Assembly (NCBI RefSeq): GCF_040712315.1
Contig: NC_134014.1
Span: 41,281,634 to 41,345,633, forward strand
Source: Castanea sativa
Lineage: Eukaryota > Streptophyta > Magnoliopsida > Fagales > Fagaceae
Length of the DNA stretch: 64,000 bases
Direction of reading: 5' to 3'
The notes below the pieces were generated by a model. That model did no database searches. It saw only the letters and a program-made list of their open reading frames with translations, and had not been told where the DNA came from. Made by a program: the position numbers and the translations under genes. Positions 11,626-24,025 of this stretch are shown piece after piece (the first letter of the stretch is position 1; every line of letters starts with the position of its first letter).

Positions 11626-11670
11626 TTAGGTATATACTATACGGGTTATACACCTATAGTATATACCTAA
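11626..11670. repeat. Perfect 16-bp palindrome upstream of the lost CYCD5 site (copy A)
   Basis: TTAGGTATATACTATA and its exact reverse complement are separated by 13 bases. The copy B counterpart (60,580-60,624) has one arm mismatch. Confidence 0.9.
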
Positions 11671-11719
11671 CAATCTATTTCAAATTTTCAATTGCTTCCA
11701 TATTCTGTTTTTCACTTTT

Positions 11720-12113
11720 TCTATACTACTATTTAAGGGGTTTCCCTTGTTTGGATCGGATTTTTTTTGTTCTAAAATACCCTTACATCCCTATGTTTAA
11801 GTAGAGACAAAACTAAAGGACAATCCGGTAAAAATATAACCCTAATTTCGACTAAAACATTACCTAAAAAATAGGGTCACTCTTCTGTTGATTTTCAAAT
11901 TTATTTATCCACTTGTAAATTAGATTCTCAAAATAAAAATTATATATATAAAATAAATAAATAAACATAGATTTATTTTTTTGCTACGACCACTAAAAAT
12001 AAAAAACCTCATCGCATGCACAACATAGATTTTTGTTTATTGCTACGACTACTATAAAAAAAAATAATAAAAAAAAGCTCATCGCATGCCCAAAGCGCAT
12101 GTGACAAGGCTAG
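11720..12113 (+). mobile_element. Short non-autonomous Helitron, absent from copy B
   Basis: A 394-bp element starting TCTATACTACTATTTAAGG and ending ACAAGGCTAG before T, with a small GC-rich imperfect palindrome (GCATGCCCAAAGCGCATG) shortly before the end. Copy B lacks it: its T run near 60,670-60,677 leads directly into GTTAG. It contains an internal tandem duplication of a TTGCTACGAC...CATCGCATGC unit. Confidence 0.75.
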
Positions 12114-13377
12114 TTGGTAGTAAAAGATTAGCCTCAGAAGCATTTTTTTAATTAAAAAAATTTTAGTATTTTTTCTATCAAAAAATGTGAAAGATTTTGC
12201 ACTAAAATCTTGACTTGAAATTTTTTTTAGTATTTTTCCGATGGATAATACCTTGGAGGCATTTTTTTAAATTAATTTTTTTAGTATTTTTCTACGAAAA
12301 AAATGTGATCACAACTTCTAAACAGTTTGTGTGCAACAGTGTGTGCACTAGGTATTACCAATAAGAAGAAAACCTATGAAGTCACAAAATAAACCATGTA
12401 AATGAAAAGTAGGGCAAAAATCATATAGGAGACTTCTTGTTATTGTTGAGAATAGAACTCTAGATATGTCTAATTTGCACCTTCCATTGTCACTGCAATG
12501 GGGATATACAATCGAGAATGAAGTTTGTAAGCTCGATATGATTTAAAGATGAAGAGAAAATCGTAGCATCCACTTAACTAGTACATCTCTCAAAATGTTT
12601 ACTGATCTAGCCCAATCAGGAAAATCTCCTAGCACTACCATCCATGATTATTGTTACAAAAGGGTATTTTTCAATTGTCCAAGTTATATGATACGAGTAG
12701 TCCTTGTCTTGGGATATACTTGTGCTGTTAAACTCATGTAGTAGAATTTTTGACAGTGAGAAATATGAATAAAAGCATGAGCAGAATTTAACAGTTAGAA
12801 ATATGCATAAAAGGTGGACATGGAGACTGGACTTAGAAATATTTGAGGGTTGTTACTATTTTAGTATTTTACACCTTATCTTTTTATCTTTATCTATCTT
12901 CAATCAATACAGATTTTTTTTTTCTCAAAAAAAAAAGTTACAGATTTTTTTTTTCTCAAAAAAAAATTACAGATTTAAAATAAAAAAAAAACAAGTATGT
13001 ATATCTCATTCCATACTTCATATTTATCCATAAATTTTAGAAATAATTAAAAGTGGACATTCAAATTAGGAGTTCATTAGATATTGCAGTTATATCATTA
13101 AACAAATGTGTAAATTTCGTATGATGTAATTAATTGGATAATTGAATTCAGAATACAAATAATAAGGACGATAACAACAACCAAAAAAAAAAACATAAGA
13201 GAGGTACATTCACTTTTCAGGTTTCCCTAATTTATGTGTATATATATATATATATATGCGCGTGTGTGTGTATTGGCACAGCTGTTGGATATTGAGTTTT
13301 GTCCAATTTGGTTAAACGGATTCATTTGGTTGTAGTGCTTCATCATCATTTACATTTTTTTTTCTCATTTTTTTTAA
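12114..13377. other. Intergenic DNA shared with copy B
   Basis: Matches 60,690-61,905 with small indels. AT-rich, with no gene or RNA recognised. Confidence 0.6.
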
Positions 13378-14388
13378 CTAGCTAAGTTCCCGCACGATGT
13401 ACGGTACAACTTATTATTAGTTTTCTCCAATTTTCATTAAGTTTACATAGAATCTTGTAACTTAATTGGTTGACATCTTAATTTCCAATAGAGACATTTA
13501 TGATTCAAATCCCCCAATTTTCGATGTATAAATTTTTTTTTTTGAATAAATGCCCTTGTAAAAAATTGTAATCTTTAGTTATTTTATAGACAAAATAAAA
13601 ATCACACTATATATATGTGTTCACAAATTGAAAATTGCATGATATAGTATTTAATATAGATAAGTATGTTTCATACCTACTAAAAAAATGCATATATCGT
13701 TTAATTATTATTATTTTTTACATTCTTTTGAGAATGAAATTTTACATCCTTGATTGTGTGCTACTAATTTTTCCCCCTTTTTGTTGGACATTGCTTCAAT
13801 TGTTGCATAATATAAATCTTAGAAAATTATATCACATGTGTTTGAAAGGAGTTAGGAAATATAAAGGACTAAGATTTATTTTAGTGAATTCACAAATATT
13901 TAATATTTTATAGCTTTTGTGTCAATTATTGTTAAAGCAACTAAACATGAGTAAGACTGTAAGAGTGTCAATGTCATATTCTAAATTTATCATTATTCTT
14001 CCAACTAAAAATGATCTCTTATATAGAGTTTATAAAAATTCATTTGATATAAATAATTAATGCACAACTATAGATAATTAATATAAGCATTTACTCTATT
14101 AGCTAATTTAATAAACTAATATTTTGATATAAATGCAAACTTTGTTGATTTAGAATCCTAAATGAAATAAATTTTAAGAAATGCGCCACATGGCATATGG
14201 GTGAATAACATGTCATGTGGGTAATGTGTATAAGTTAAACAAATTGAAACTTGCCACATAGCATTATTAGTCCATATTACCCTAATTTATTGAGGATTTT
14301 GCTACACGTTAATGTTATATGCTTTAGTAAATGTACATGTGGCATGATTGTGTGTATCCACTAGATTGGATCCAACTTTTATAATATA
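13378..14388 (-). mobile_element. Helitron-like element on the minus strand, present in both copies
   Basis: On the minus strand the 3' end reads CCGTACATCGTGCGG, a short gap, then CTAG before T at 13,378. The 5' end near 14,388 has the TATATTATAAAAGTTGGATC pattern seen at Helitron 5' ends. A tRNA-like pair of boxes (TAACTTAATTGG and GATTCAAATCC, 13,460-13,515) inside it may be an older SINE. The copy B equivalent is 61,906-62,986. Confidence 0.55.
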
Positions 14389-15252
14389 TTAGTAAATTAC
14401 CCGTGCGATGCACGGATAATATTATAATTTTTTTTTATGTAAGATAGTTTTAGAGAATGTTGTATATGTATTAACATAACATAATTGTTATAGTACTTTA
14501 TTAGAATCGTGTTCATCATAAAAAAACAACAATTATAAATTGCATACGCATATCTATTATAATTATTCAATTGAAGTAATAAGAAATTAAAAAAAAAAAA
14601 AAAACAACTTTGGAGAAATATTGTAGAATAAATGTTAATAATGTGTCTTTCATTTTTTCCTTAATTCTAAAACAAAATACATATCTCAAACACTCACAAT
14701 CAATCACATCATTTACAAAATCCATAAATCTACAACGTCCAACTTTAACATCAAAATCGTAATTGTCATTGTCATTCAATATAAAATGCAAGCCCCCTTC
14801 CTTGGTTGTAGCCAACTCATATGGATTAGAATTAGATAAGACAGCAATAGTAGGGTTAGGTAGGTGTTGTCGAAAAATTGAAGGTAAATGACATCTTTTT
14901 TAGTCTGTGTGTATTTGATATGAGATGACATGAAGGGTTATGGTAGGTATATATAAAGGGGTAAAAGTGCAAGGGATGAGAATGGTGAATTAAAATGCAA
15001 AGAGTTTTTTTAGCATGTGAGGGATGAAAAGTTTTGAAACATTGAACCAAAGTATACAAAAAATAAAAATATTAATTAATTAGAAAAGTCTTGAAACATT
15101 GAACCAAATGAAACAAAAAGTCAATATTTAATTTGTTCTTATCTTCGATGTGGCATTTGAGCATATTTCAATTCTCTTTGCATAGAATGCACTACTTAGC
15201 AAAACTTCATACTTTCTCATATGAAGTCTCTGCTTTTATATATATATATACA
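14389..15252 (-). mobile_element. Helitron-like element abutting the previous one
   Basis: Minus-strand 3' end with hairpin CCGTGCATCGCACGG followed by a degenerate CTAA terminus at 14,389. The 5' end is near 15,252, where the minus strand reads a TATATATATAAAAGCAGAGAC-type start, as in the Helitron at 21,930. No coding sequence. Homology with copy B fades inside its first roughly 110 bases. Confidence 0.55.
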
Positions 15253-15884
15253 CTAATTTGGTTTTTTTTTTCTTTAAAGGGCTTATGCAGTGGGGAAAAT
15301 GGTTTATTGGGAGGAAAAATGAATGTTATGAATATTAATATTTTGATTCATTGTTTTATCATAAACTTATAGAATACTAGTTTTTGGGTAAATGTTAATA
15401 ATTTGCATTTATTATAATTTAGAAATATTTTTTTTTCAAATAAATAAAAAGGAAAAACTTTAGAGATAAGCATTTCTTTTTTGAACCTGAAGAGAAAAAA
15501 TTCCTAAATTTTAAGAATTCTCTTTTTGAATTCAAAATGAAATTTGTTATTTGACATATATGACCCAATTTCTAAATGAAATTACCCTTCATTAATGAGG
15601 GTGTTTTTGAACCATATAAAAGTCTAGTTGAAATAGGGGAATCCTCTTATATATAGTGTGTGTGTGTATAAATATATATTATCTGATACAAAATAATGAA
15701 ATAAATAATTATTATAATAATAAAATGAATAAATTGTATTGGTATAATAACTATCAAATATAAAATCACCTAAATAAAAAAATTATTATTTTGTAATATA
15801 TAAAGTTGTACTCTAGTGAGAATTTTGCATCTTTGGTAGATTGTTGAGTGCCACTTTGTAGTTTGTACACTATTTTTTAGTGTA
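15253..15884. other. AT-rich intergenic DNA
   Basis: No gene recognised; contains short TA and TG repeats near 15,655-15,680. Probably the 3' part of the Helitron whose helicase remnant follows. Confidence 0.45.
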
Positions 15885-16019
15885 TCATTGTTTTTGTTTG
15901 TCATTGTTCTTTATTAAAGTCTTTAGTCCTTTGGAGCTTGTTACTCGAGATAAAGCAACGTACAATTGGTTGTGGCTAAACACTGGACTTGGCAAGTAGA
16001 GGCCAACATTGTTTAGAGC
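15885..16019 (-). pseudogene. C-terminal fragment of a Helitron Rep/helicase
   Basis: The minus strand encodes NVGLYLPSPVFSHNQLYVAL followed by SRVTSSKGLKTLIKNND and a stop at 15,887-15,885. This is the well-known C-terminal end of the Pif1-type helicase domain of plant Helitron RepHel proteins (last helicase motif with VALSRVTS). Upstream the frame is lost within about ten residues. It is a degraded remnant of an autonomous Helitron. Confidence 0.8.
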
Positions 16020-16440
16020 TTGTCATAAAACACAAAATAATTGTGTCTAAGCATATTTAATGATTGATTCTCATACCATAACCATATAGATGGGAAAAAA
16101 CTTAAGGAAATTAGGTTAAACAAAAGACAAAAAACAAAAAAACACAAAAATCCTATTCAATTTAATGGAAAAAAAATTAGAGTAAACAAATACATACCTG
16201 CAAAGTTGTAGGTAGAAAAAGAAAAGAATAGAGAATAAGAATTGTATGATAAGAATTCACTATGAATTATTTGATTTATATACACTCCACATTGAAGAAG
16301 TTGATATGAACAAAAGGTATAATGTTAGTCTAATTTGTGGAATTGTGAAGTAGAAATCTAAATCTTAAAAAAAGTGGAGTGTGAACAGGAAATTTAAAGA
16401 AAAAGAAAAGTCAAGGTGTGTGAACTATAAAATAAAATGA

Positions 16441-17325
16441 CAAAACTTAGATACAATACCTTAGGTACCCCTTTTAAAATTAAAACACCTGTCTATTTAT
16501 TTAACAGTAAAACTGCCATTTTCTTTCCGTTTATTTCTTTTCCTTCTTTTATTTTTCCTCTATTACAGACTAACATTCTGACTCTTAAACTCCCGCCAAA
16601 CACTCTTTGCTCCTACCATTCTCTCTCTCACTCTTTGTTCTTCTCATTCTCTCTTTCTTTCCTTCTCTCTCACTCATATTAGATGAAATAGACGAATCCA
16701 GCTCTCTGAATTCTCTATCTCACTCTGTTTTTGTAGATTGGTTGGCTGGCACTAAGAAAATTCATTGGTATGTATCGGCTGAATCTCATTATAGGTTTTT
16801 AATTCTAGCTGCTGGGTTTGTGTTATTTTGAGGTTTGGTAGAGTTTTTCTTTGTTGATTATGATCTAGGTATCAATTTTTGTTATTGGATATGTGTTATT
16901 ATTGCTTTGGTTTGTTTTGATTTGGGTTTTCAATTATAGTTGCTGGGTTTGAGTTATTTTGAGGTTTGGAAGAGTTTTCCTTAGGCTATTTCTAATGAAG
17001 GTTTCAATTTTGGTTAATGGGCTTGTCTTAGTATTGCTATGGTTAATTTTAATTTGGGGTTTCAATTCTAGTTTCTGGATTTGTGTTATTTTGAGGTTTG
17101 AAAGAGTTTTCCAATGGCTGAGTTCACCTTGATGAAGCTGAGTTCTAATTTTTTTTTCAATGTATGATGTTTGTCTTTGGTGTCTGATTGATAGTTCAAA
17201 TCAGAAATTGGAAATTGGAAAGGCAAAAGATTCTTAGAACAACAATCATATACTAATCTTAGATAATTAAATTTAAATATCTTGATTTGCTATTTTGGAA
17301 GTTGTTGGATTGATATTAGCAAAAC
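16441..17325 (+). repeat. Left terminal inverted repeat of the MULE
   Basis: Matches the reverse complement of 26,562-27,398 at high identity, including a probable non-coding leader exon ending at 16,767 before the donor GTATGT. CT-rich leader sequence at 16,616-16,680 suggests a 5' UTR. The homology stops at GATATTAGCAA. Confidence 0.85.
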
Positions 17326-17505
17326 ATTGCAAAACATAAACATTGTTGGATTGATATACTATTGATTCTTTCTTCATGCATATACATTGCAAAACATTTT
17401 TTTAAAACTTCTTTCAACAATTCCATTATATATTGTAGTAAGTTTTTTATATTTTTAGTGAACTTAGTTCATCAAAAGCAATAAATTATGTTTGTTAATT
17501 TACAG

Positions 17506-19770
17506 GTTATGGAGAAAGTTGGGAATAGCAACCTTGAAGAAGTTGTGTCTATTGATTCAGGGGAAGATACAACTCCAAAAATTGGAGAAATTGCAGACAC
17601 TAAAGAAGATATAACTCCAAAAATTGGAATGGAGTTTGATTCAAAGGATGAGGCATATCTTTATAATAATATATATGCTGGATATGTTGGATTCAATATT
17701 CGTAGAGATTGGCTGAACAGAAGTAAGGCAGATAAAACAACTATCATACTCGCAAGTTTTGTTGTTTTAAAGCTGGTTACAAGAAAGAAGTTGCATATGA
17801 TAAAAAGAAATCTAGAATGGAATTAAGATGTGGTTGTGAAGCCCAAATGGTTATCAGTCGTCAAAAAAATGATAAATATCGTATTACCCTTTTTGAAGCA
17901 AAACACAATCATGAAGTTGTAACTCCACGGAGTAAACATAAATTGCCATCACAAAGGAAGATATCAGCTACCTAAGCAGCTGAAGCTGAATTAGCAAATC
18001 GTTCTGGGATTAGGCAAAAATTAGTTTTTGAGTTCATGAGTAAACAAGCTGGAGGTAGGGAAAATCTTGGTTTTACTCTTAAAGATATTAGTAATCATTT
18101 ACAATCTAAACGGATGAGGGAAATGAAAGAGAGAGAAGCATTTACCCTTATTCATTATTTTGAGATGAGAAAGTCTGAAAATGCTTCATTTTTCTATGAG
18201 ATACAATTGGATGTTGATGATTAAATAACTAATATATTTTGGGCAGATCCTAAAATGGTTGTGGATTATGATTTATTTGGTGATGTAGTTTTTTTTTATA
18301 CTACGTATCGAACCAATAAAAACCATTGTCCATTGGCACCTATAATTGGAGTGAATCATCATAGACAAATTGTGGTCTTTGGTGCTGCATTGTGGTATGA
18401 TGAAACAGCTGAAACTTTTTCGTGGTTATTTCGAACCCTCTTAAAAGCGACGTGTGGAAAGAAGCCGGTTACAATATTTATTGATCAAGATCCAGCAAAT
18501 GAAATTAGCAATTGCAAAAGTGTTACCAGAATCTCATCATCGTTTATGCCGATGGCATATATATCAAAATGCTCCAAAAAAACTAAACAGGTATTTTCAA
18601 AGTTCAAATTCATTTGCTGCAGAATTTAAAAGTTGTATGTGTGATCATGAGTATGAGGCTGATTTTTTTCAAGCATGGGAATCAATGTTAGATAAACATG
18701 GTCTTCAAGAAAAAAGCTAGCTGAAATTCATTTTTGAAGTTAGAGAAAAATGGGCGATGGTATATGGTAGAAATCATTTTTGCACAAATATAACAATCAC
18801 ACAATTGAGTGAAAGCTTCAACAGTCGCTTGAGACATTATCTAAAGTCAACCAATAATGTGCTGGAATTTTTTTAGTCATTTTGAAAGGTTACTTGAAGA
18901 CCTACACCACAATGTGTTGGATTCCAATTACGACATGAGCTAGTGTTTGCCAGTTTTGAGAGTGGACATGCTTTTATTGAAGAACTCAAGGGATGTTTAC
19001 ACACCCAAAATCTTTAATTTCTTTCAAGAAGAGTATAAGAAGTCTTTGGACATGGTTGTTAATACATGCTATGATATTTCACCATTGTTTGAGTACAAGG
19101 TTTGCATGTATGGGCATACTCGAGAACATAAGGTTATCTTCAATTCTACAGACCAAACAGTTGTTTGCAGTTGTAACAAATTTGAGTTTGCTGGGTATTT
19201 ATGTAGTCATGCATTAAAGGTGCTAGATATTCAAAATATAAAACTACTTCCTTCTCGATACATTTTGAAGCGGTGGACTTAGCAAGCGAGAGTTGGATGT
19301 GTACTAGATAGCTATGGTTGCATTGTGAAAGAAGATCCTAAGTTGGATATAACAAATCGGTGCAAAGATTTGTGTCGTAATGCAGTTAACATTGCAAGTA
19401 AGGCTGCCGAAATTGAAGAAGCATATATGTTTTTAGCTAAGAAGATGGTTGAATTAAATCTTGATGTGGAAAGATTTTGAAAAAAAAAAAAAAAAAAGAT
19501 TTACCTTCCAATAATGAACATGTAGATGTTGCATCTATCATAACAGCTTATAAAGCAATTGGGATTAAGAAAAAAATAGGCGCATCTCGTGTTAAAGGTT
19601 GGCCTAAAAGTTTTATTAAAAAAGGATCAAGGAAAAGGAAGCATCCTTGTCGAGAAACTCTTGTGACAAGTACTACTGTCAACATCACAGCTTCTTTATC
19701 TGTTGACTATACACAAGTAACACATGTAATTTTCTTGCGTATATATTCTGTTTTAGACCTTTAAATGTTA
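17506..19770 (+). pseudogene. FAR1/MuDR-type transposase, broken by frameshifts and stops
   Basis: Starts at 17,506 just after an acceptor (TTTACAG at about 17,504). Order: FAR1-type zinc/DNA-binding domain (17,620-17,960, one frameshift near 17,750), MULE transposase core (18,240-18,720), and SWIM zinc finger (VCSCNKFEFAGYLCSHAL, about 19,160-19,215). Frameshifts lie near 18,490 and 18,870-18,950; stops lie at TAG/TAA codons in 17,970-18,230 and 18,715-18,945. At the normally acidic first catalytic position (FDTTYRTN in the family) this copy reads FYTTYRTN. It cannot give an active enzyme as it stands. FAR1/FHY3 transcription factors share this layout, but the flanking TIRs make a transposon origin clear. 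Confidence 0.85.
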
Positions 19771-20026
19771 TTTCCATACTTGGAGGTGTCTTATATTTTG
19801 TTTTATTTAAGGAAAGAATCTAAGTGGTGCTTATTTCTTTTGGAAGTTACTCTTATTTTGTTTCCACTTAGTGCTTATTCTATTTCAATTTTACTTGGAA
19901 ATGGTAGGCATCAAGCATTGCATCTGATTATTCTGCAAGGGATGGTAGTACTGGTATTCATTAGATTCCATGGATGTGTACTTAGCGTGGTGGTAGTATC
20001 TACAGCTTACCATTAACAAGGTATTT

Positions 20027-20057
<31 letters not shown>

Positions 20058-20772
20058 TTTAGTATAAATGAAAATTTCAAGAATTAGGCTATAGAGTATA
20101 GACTATCTATTGATGTGATTAATAAATCGTGAGTTTTTTTTTTCTTTCATTCTGGCAGACCATTGTGTTTTGTGGCATGGGCAAGGAGTTTAGCGTGCAA
20201 GAAGTTTAGTGTGTCTTTGGATGAATTAATAATTTTTTGGCATGAGCAAGGAGTTTAGTGTGGCAAACCACTGTGTTTTGTAGCATGGACAAGGAGTTTT
20301 CTTGGCAAACCACTGTGTTCAATAGCATGTGATCAATAATTTGTTTACTAATTGCTACAAGTGACATTACTTTGTTTTGTTGTCGCGTATCAGTTTATTT
20401 ACTGATGCGTGTTTTGGGTACTTTTATTGTTATAACTTATCAAGTGTAACTTCTTTAATATTGGATACTTTTTATGGTCCAAAATCACTATTGGCCTTTT
20501 GATTATTTGAACTGTTTTTGCATTGCTTTATTTATTACAATCATCTCAAACTTGAATTGTTTTTGCCCACACTTCAAGCACTACCATATTTTTCTTGATA
20601 CACAGTGTTGGGGTCTTGCTGATGCATGCAGTGGGGTACTACTATTTTTTCCCTTGGCACTGGTAGCTGCTAGATTTCTGCACTGTATAGCTGCTTCCTG
20701 CACTCATTAGCAGCAAAACGAAAGGGTCCATCCTAAACAAAGTTGTGTGTTAATCTGGGGTATTGTGTGCTG
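19771..20772. other. MULE interior without clear genes
   Basis: Probable 3' region of the transposase gene, with a (TA)n run at 20,034-20,056 and a repeated TGGCAAACCACTGTGTT-type motif around 20,160-20,330. No domain recognised. Confidence 0.4.
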
Positions 20773-21806
20773 GGGTCGACCCTTCCCTTAGGCAAGTTAG
20801 GCAATTGCCTAAGGCCCCCAAGGGGAAGGGAGGCCCCCAAATTTTAAAAAATAAGGGGTAGTAGGGGAAAAAAATTAGTATCAGATTAAAAAAAAATTAG
20901 TATCAAATTTAAACCAAAAAAAAAAAAAAATTAGTATCAGACAATCCAAAAATCCAATTAACCAATGTTATCCTCTGGATAAACCAAAAATCATCCAGAT
21001 AAACTACAAATCCAGTCTAAGAGATTAACCAAAAAACAATCACAAATCAAAACAAATAAAACAATTCAAACCCTAAAATTTTTACATTTTACCTCTCTTT
21101 GCTCTCCGCCTCTCTCTGTCTCTCATGCTCTCCGCCTCTCTTTGTCTCTCATTCTCTCTGAACTCTGATTCTCTCCAAATCTTCAAGCAACTGAACTACA
21201 GCAAGCAAGGCAGCAGCTCATCAGTCCGCCTCGCCGCGGCGGCGTCGCTCACCAGTCGCCGCGACGCCGCCTCGGCCTCGCTGCCTCTCTCATTCTTTCT
21301 CCACCACCCTCATCAGTCACCTACTGTCTGCTAACGGCTCACCACTCACGGACTCACCAGCCGTGATCTTCATCTTCAGGTATAATTTATAAAAATTTGG
21401 GGTCTAGTTTGAGTTTGACTGATTGAGAATCTGAGATGGGAAGCACACTATAATATTTGGGGTCCGGTTTTGAGAATCTAAATAATTTATATTGACTGAT
21501 TGAGATAATGAAATTCGGCCTGGTTTTGTAACAGTTTGGGCCTTCCAGTTTTTGTTTTTTTTTTTAATAATTCAGCCCCTCTTTTTTTTTTCAATGATTT
21601 AGCCAAGCCGTAGTCCTTTGACCTTTGCAATGATTCAGCCTTTTTTTTTTCTTTTTCTTTTTTTCTTTTTTTTGTTATAGATAGGATTTGTTTTGTGTTT
21701 TTTTTTTGTGGGTATTATAAATTAATAAGCCTAGTGTTATAGTTGTGCTTAAATTTTTGTTATGCTTGTGCTTTTTTTTTTTTTAATTTTAATCTTGTGT
21801 TTTATA

Positions 21807-21837
<31 letters not shown>

Positions 21838-21929
21838 TTTAGTTAGTGGTAATATATTAAATAAGTCTTTATTTATACAGGTTGAGATTGCTAAAAACTT
21901 GTTATTGTTTGGTGAAACTACAACAATAA

Positions 21930-23716
21930 TCAATATATATATAAAAGCAGAGACCTCATTGAGTGAGGGTCTAAGCTTTTGCCAAGTGGCACTTCTTATG
22001 AAATTTCTCTACAATCATCCAACTCTCCCATTAATTGACTGAGTTTACACCACAACTCTCTCTCATCTTCATGTCTTTTAGTATACCAAATGTTTCAATC
22101 TTTTTTTTTTTTTTTTTTAAAGGATACTAATAACTAATGAGATTAAGATAGATAATCTTCTAGCAATTCTGTTGCCTAAATTACACAAATCCATATCTTT
22201 TATTTACTATAATCATTATTATTTTATTTTATTCTATGGGAATCCTTTTTATTTTATGGTGATGAATTTACATACAAACATCTCATAAACAAAGTCTCCT
22301 ACAGTTTTTTTTTTTTTTTTTTTGGTACGGCAAGTTTTTACGTTAGTTATATAAAAAGTTTCTACTTTTATGATTGTGTAGATACATTAATCACAGCTTG
22401 CCTCCAAAATGATGTTTTGGTTTTCGCCTTTTTGTTTTCAGATTATGTACATTATCAATACTCTGCTATAATGATTAATGTAGGATTTTCTAAACCTATG
22501 ACTCCTCAACCTCTCTCTCACGCTTTGCCTTCCCCTCTCAACTTTGACTATATGCATCCATTCTCTTTCTTTCTCTCTTAAAAAAACTCTCTCCATACTC
22601 ACAATTTTTTAAAATAGCAAGCCAATGGAAGAAACCTATTACTCTTGTGATCTTTTGTTGTACCAGTGGCTATCCATTGCACATTAAGTGGCCTTGACAT
22701 GTATGAGTTCAAGCTATCTTTTGTTACTTTCAAAAATTCATTTCTTCACTTACAATCGGTAGGGTTAAGATCGTGAGATTCTGTATTTTGTTATTTTCTT
22801 TTATAGGTTGTGTTATTGTGTACATCGATTTCCAAAAGATGCTTGAAGTCTAGAACTGAGAAGTCAATAATTATTTATTTAGTGTAAAAGTCTCATTGTC
22901 ATTGTCCTTTCAAGATTGTTTAATCTTAGCATATGACTTAAGTAGACTGATCTTTTCAAAATAAACAAAAGCTAAACCTACTGTAAATCATAAATTGGAT
23001 TATAGGGATCAAGCAGTAATCATCTAGGGTGGAGGTTTTTATTATTATTTATTTATAAATATAAGATAGAAATTCTACTCTAGCTAAATCTAAGTATATA
23101 TATGTGTGAAACTTTCTCTTGGAGACTTGAACCTTGGCCCTTGCCCCCCATATCCCATACCCCACAAGTACTTATAATTGTGGAGTGACCATCACACCAA
23201 GGGTGTGCAATGGTAGGGTGGAGGGGATTTAGTCAATGGCAATTGAATTTGTAGAGGAAAAACAACACGACTATTCAATCCGCATTCTTTAGACTCCAAA
23301 GCTTCTTTCTTGAGTAAGTCTCTTGATATTTCAATAAAGAAATACATATTAACTTTTTTCCTACAATAAATTGAGTTTTGGGTTAATGGTTTTTTTTTTT
23401 TTTTTTTTGAGTTTTGGTTTAATGATGATTGTATAATGATCTATATGTTGTGTGTGCTTTCTTTTCTATGAATTTCAATAATGTATCAATCGAGGATTTT
23501 AGCATTTGGTTCATTAAGGTTTTTTTTTTTTTTTTTTAAATTCTAAATTTCATCTTTATTTCATTATTTTGTTTTGCTTTGATCACTTTTTATAATGAAC
23601 TCATAACTAACAAAGTTCTATGACAATTATGGTATAATATATTTACAACATTCTTCGAATTTATCTTACATAAAACATTGCAATATTATCCGTGCATCGC
23701 ACGGGCAACTTACTAG
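21930..23716 (+). mobile_element. Non-autonomous Helitron nested in the hAT element
   Basis: Starts TCAATATATATATAAAAGC between A and T. Near its end is the hairpin CCGTGC-ATC-GCACGG (23,690-23,704), then CTAG at 23,713-23,716 and T. These are the standard Helitron end signals. Length is 1,787 bp; no Rep/helicase coding sequence is seen. Confidence 0.85.
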
Positions 23717-23809
23717 TTTCTATATAAATCAGGTTCTATTTCTCATTTGCTCTACACTTGAAAGTTATTTTTTTATTTTAATCTTTATAAATATATTGTT
23801 TGATTAGAA

Positions 23810-24025
23810 ATGTCTACTAGAAAATATGCATCTAGAGCTTCTGCAGAAAGAAGTTTTTCAAAATTAAAATTAATAAAATCATATCTAAGATCGGCAATGT
23901 CCCAAGAAAGATTAAATGGATTAGTTATATTATCGATTGAAAATGAGATGTTAGAAAAACTTGAATACAAAATTTTAATTAGTCAATTTGCATCTCAAAA
24001 AGCAAGAAAAATAGATTTTAAATGA
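23810..24025 (+). pseudogene. hAT transposase remnant: N-terminal start joined to C-terminal dimerisation region
   Basis: A 71-residue frame starts MSTRKYAS and passes at once into RASAERSFSKLKLIKSYLRS and MSQERLNGL, the hAT C-terminal dimerisation region. Full-length members are many hundreds of residues, so an internal deletion has fused the first residues to the last sixty. An acceptor-like TTGATTAG precedes the start. Confidence 0.8.

Noticed and set aside
17506..19770. Reading the FAR1-like gene as a domesticated FAR1/FHY3 transcription factor
   Set aside because: Multiple frameshifts and stops, and flanking long inverted repeats, show a decayed transposase.
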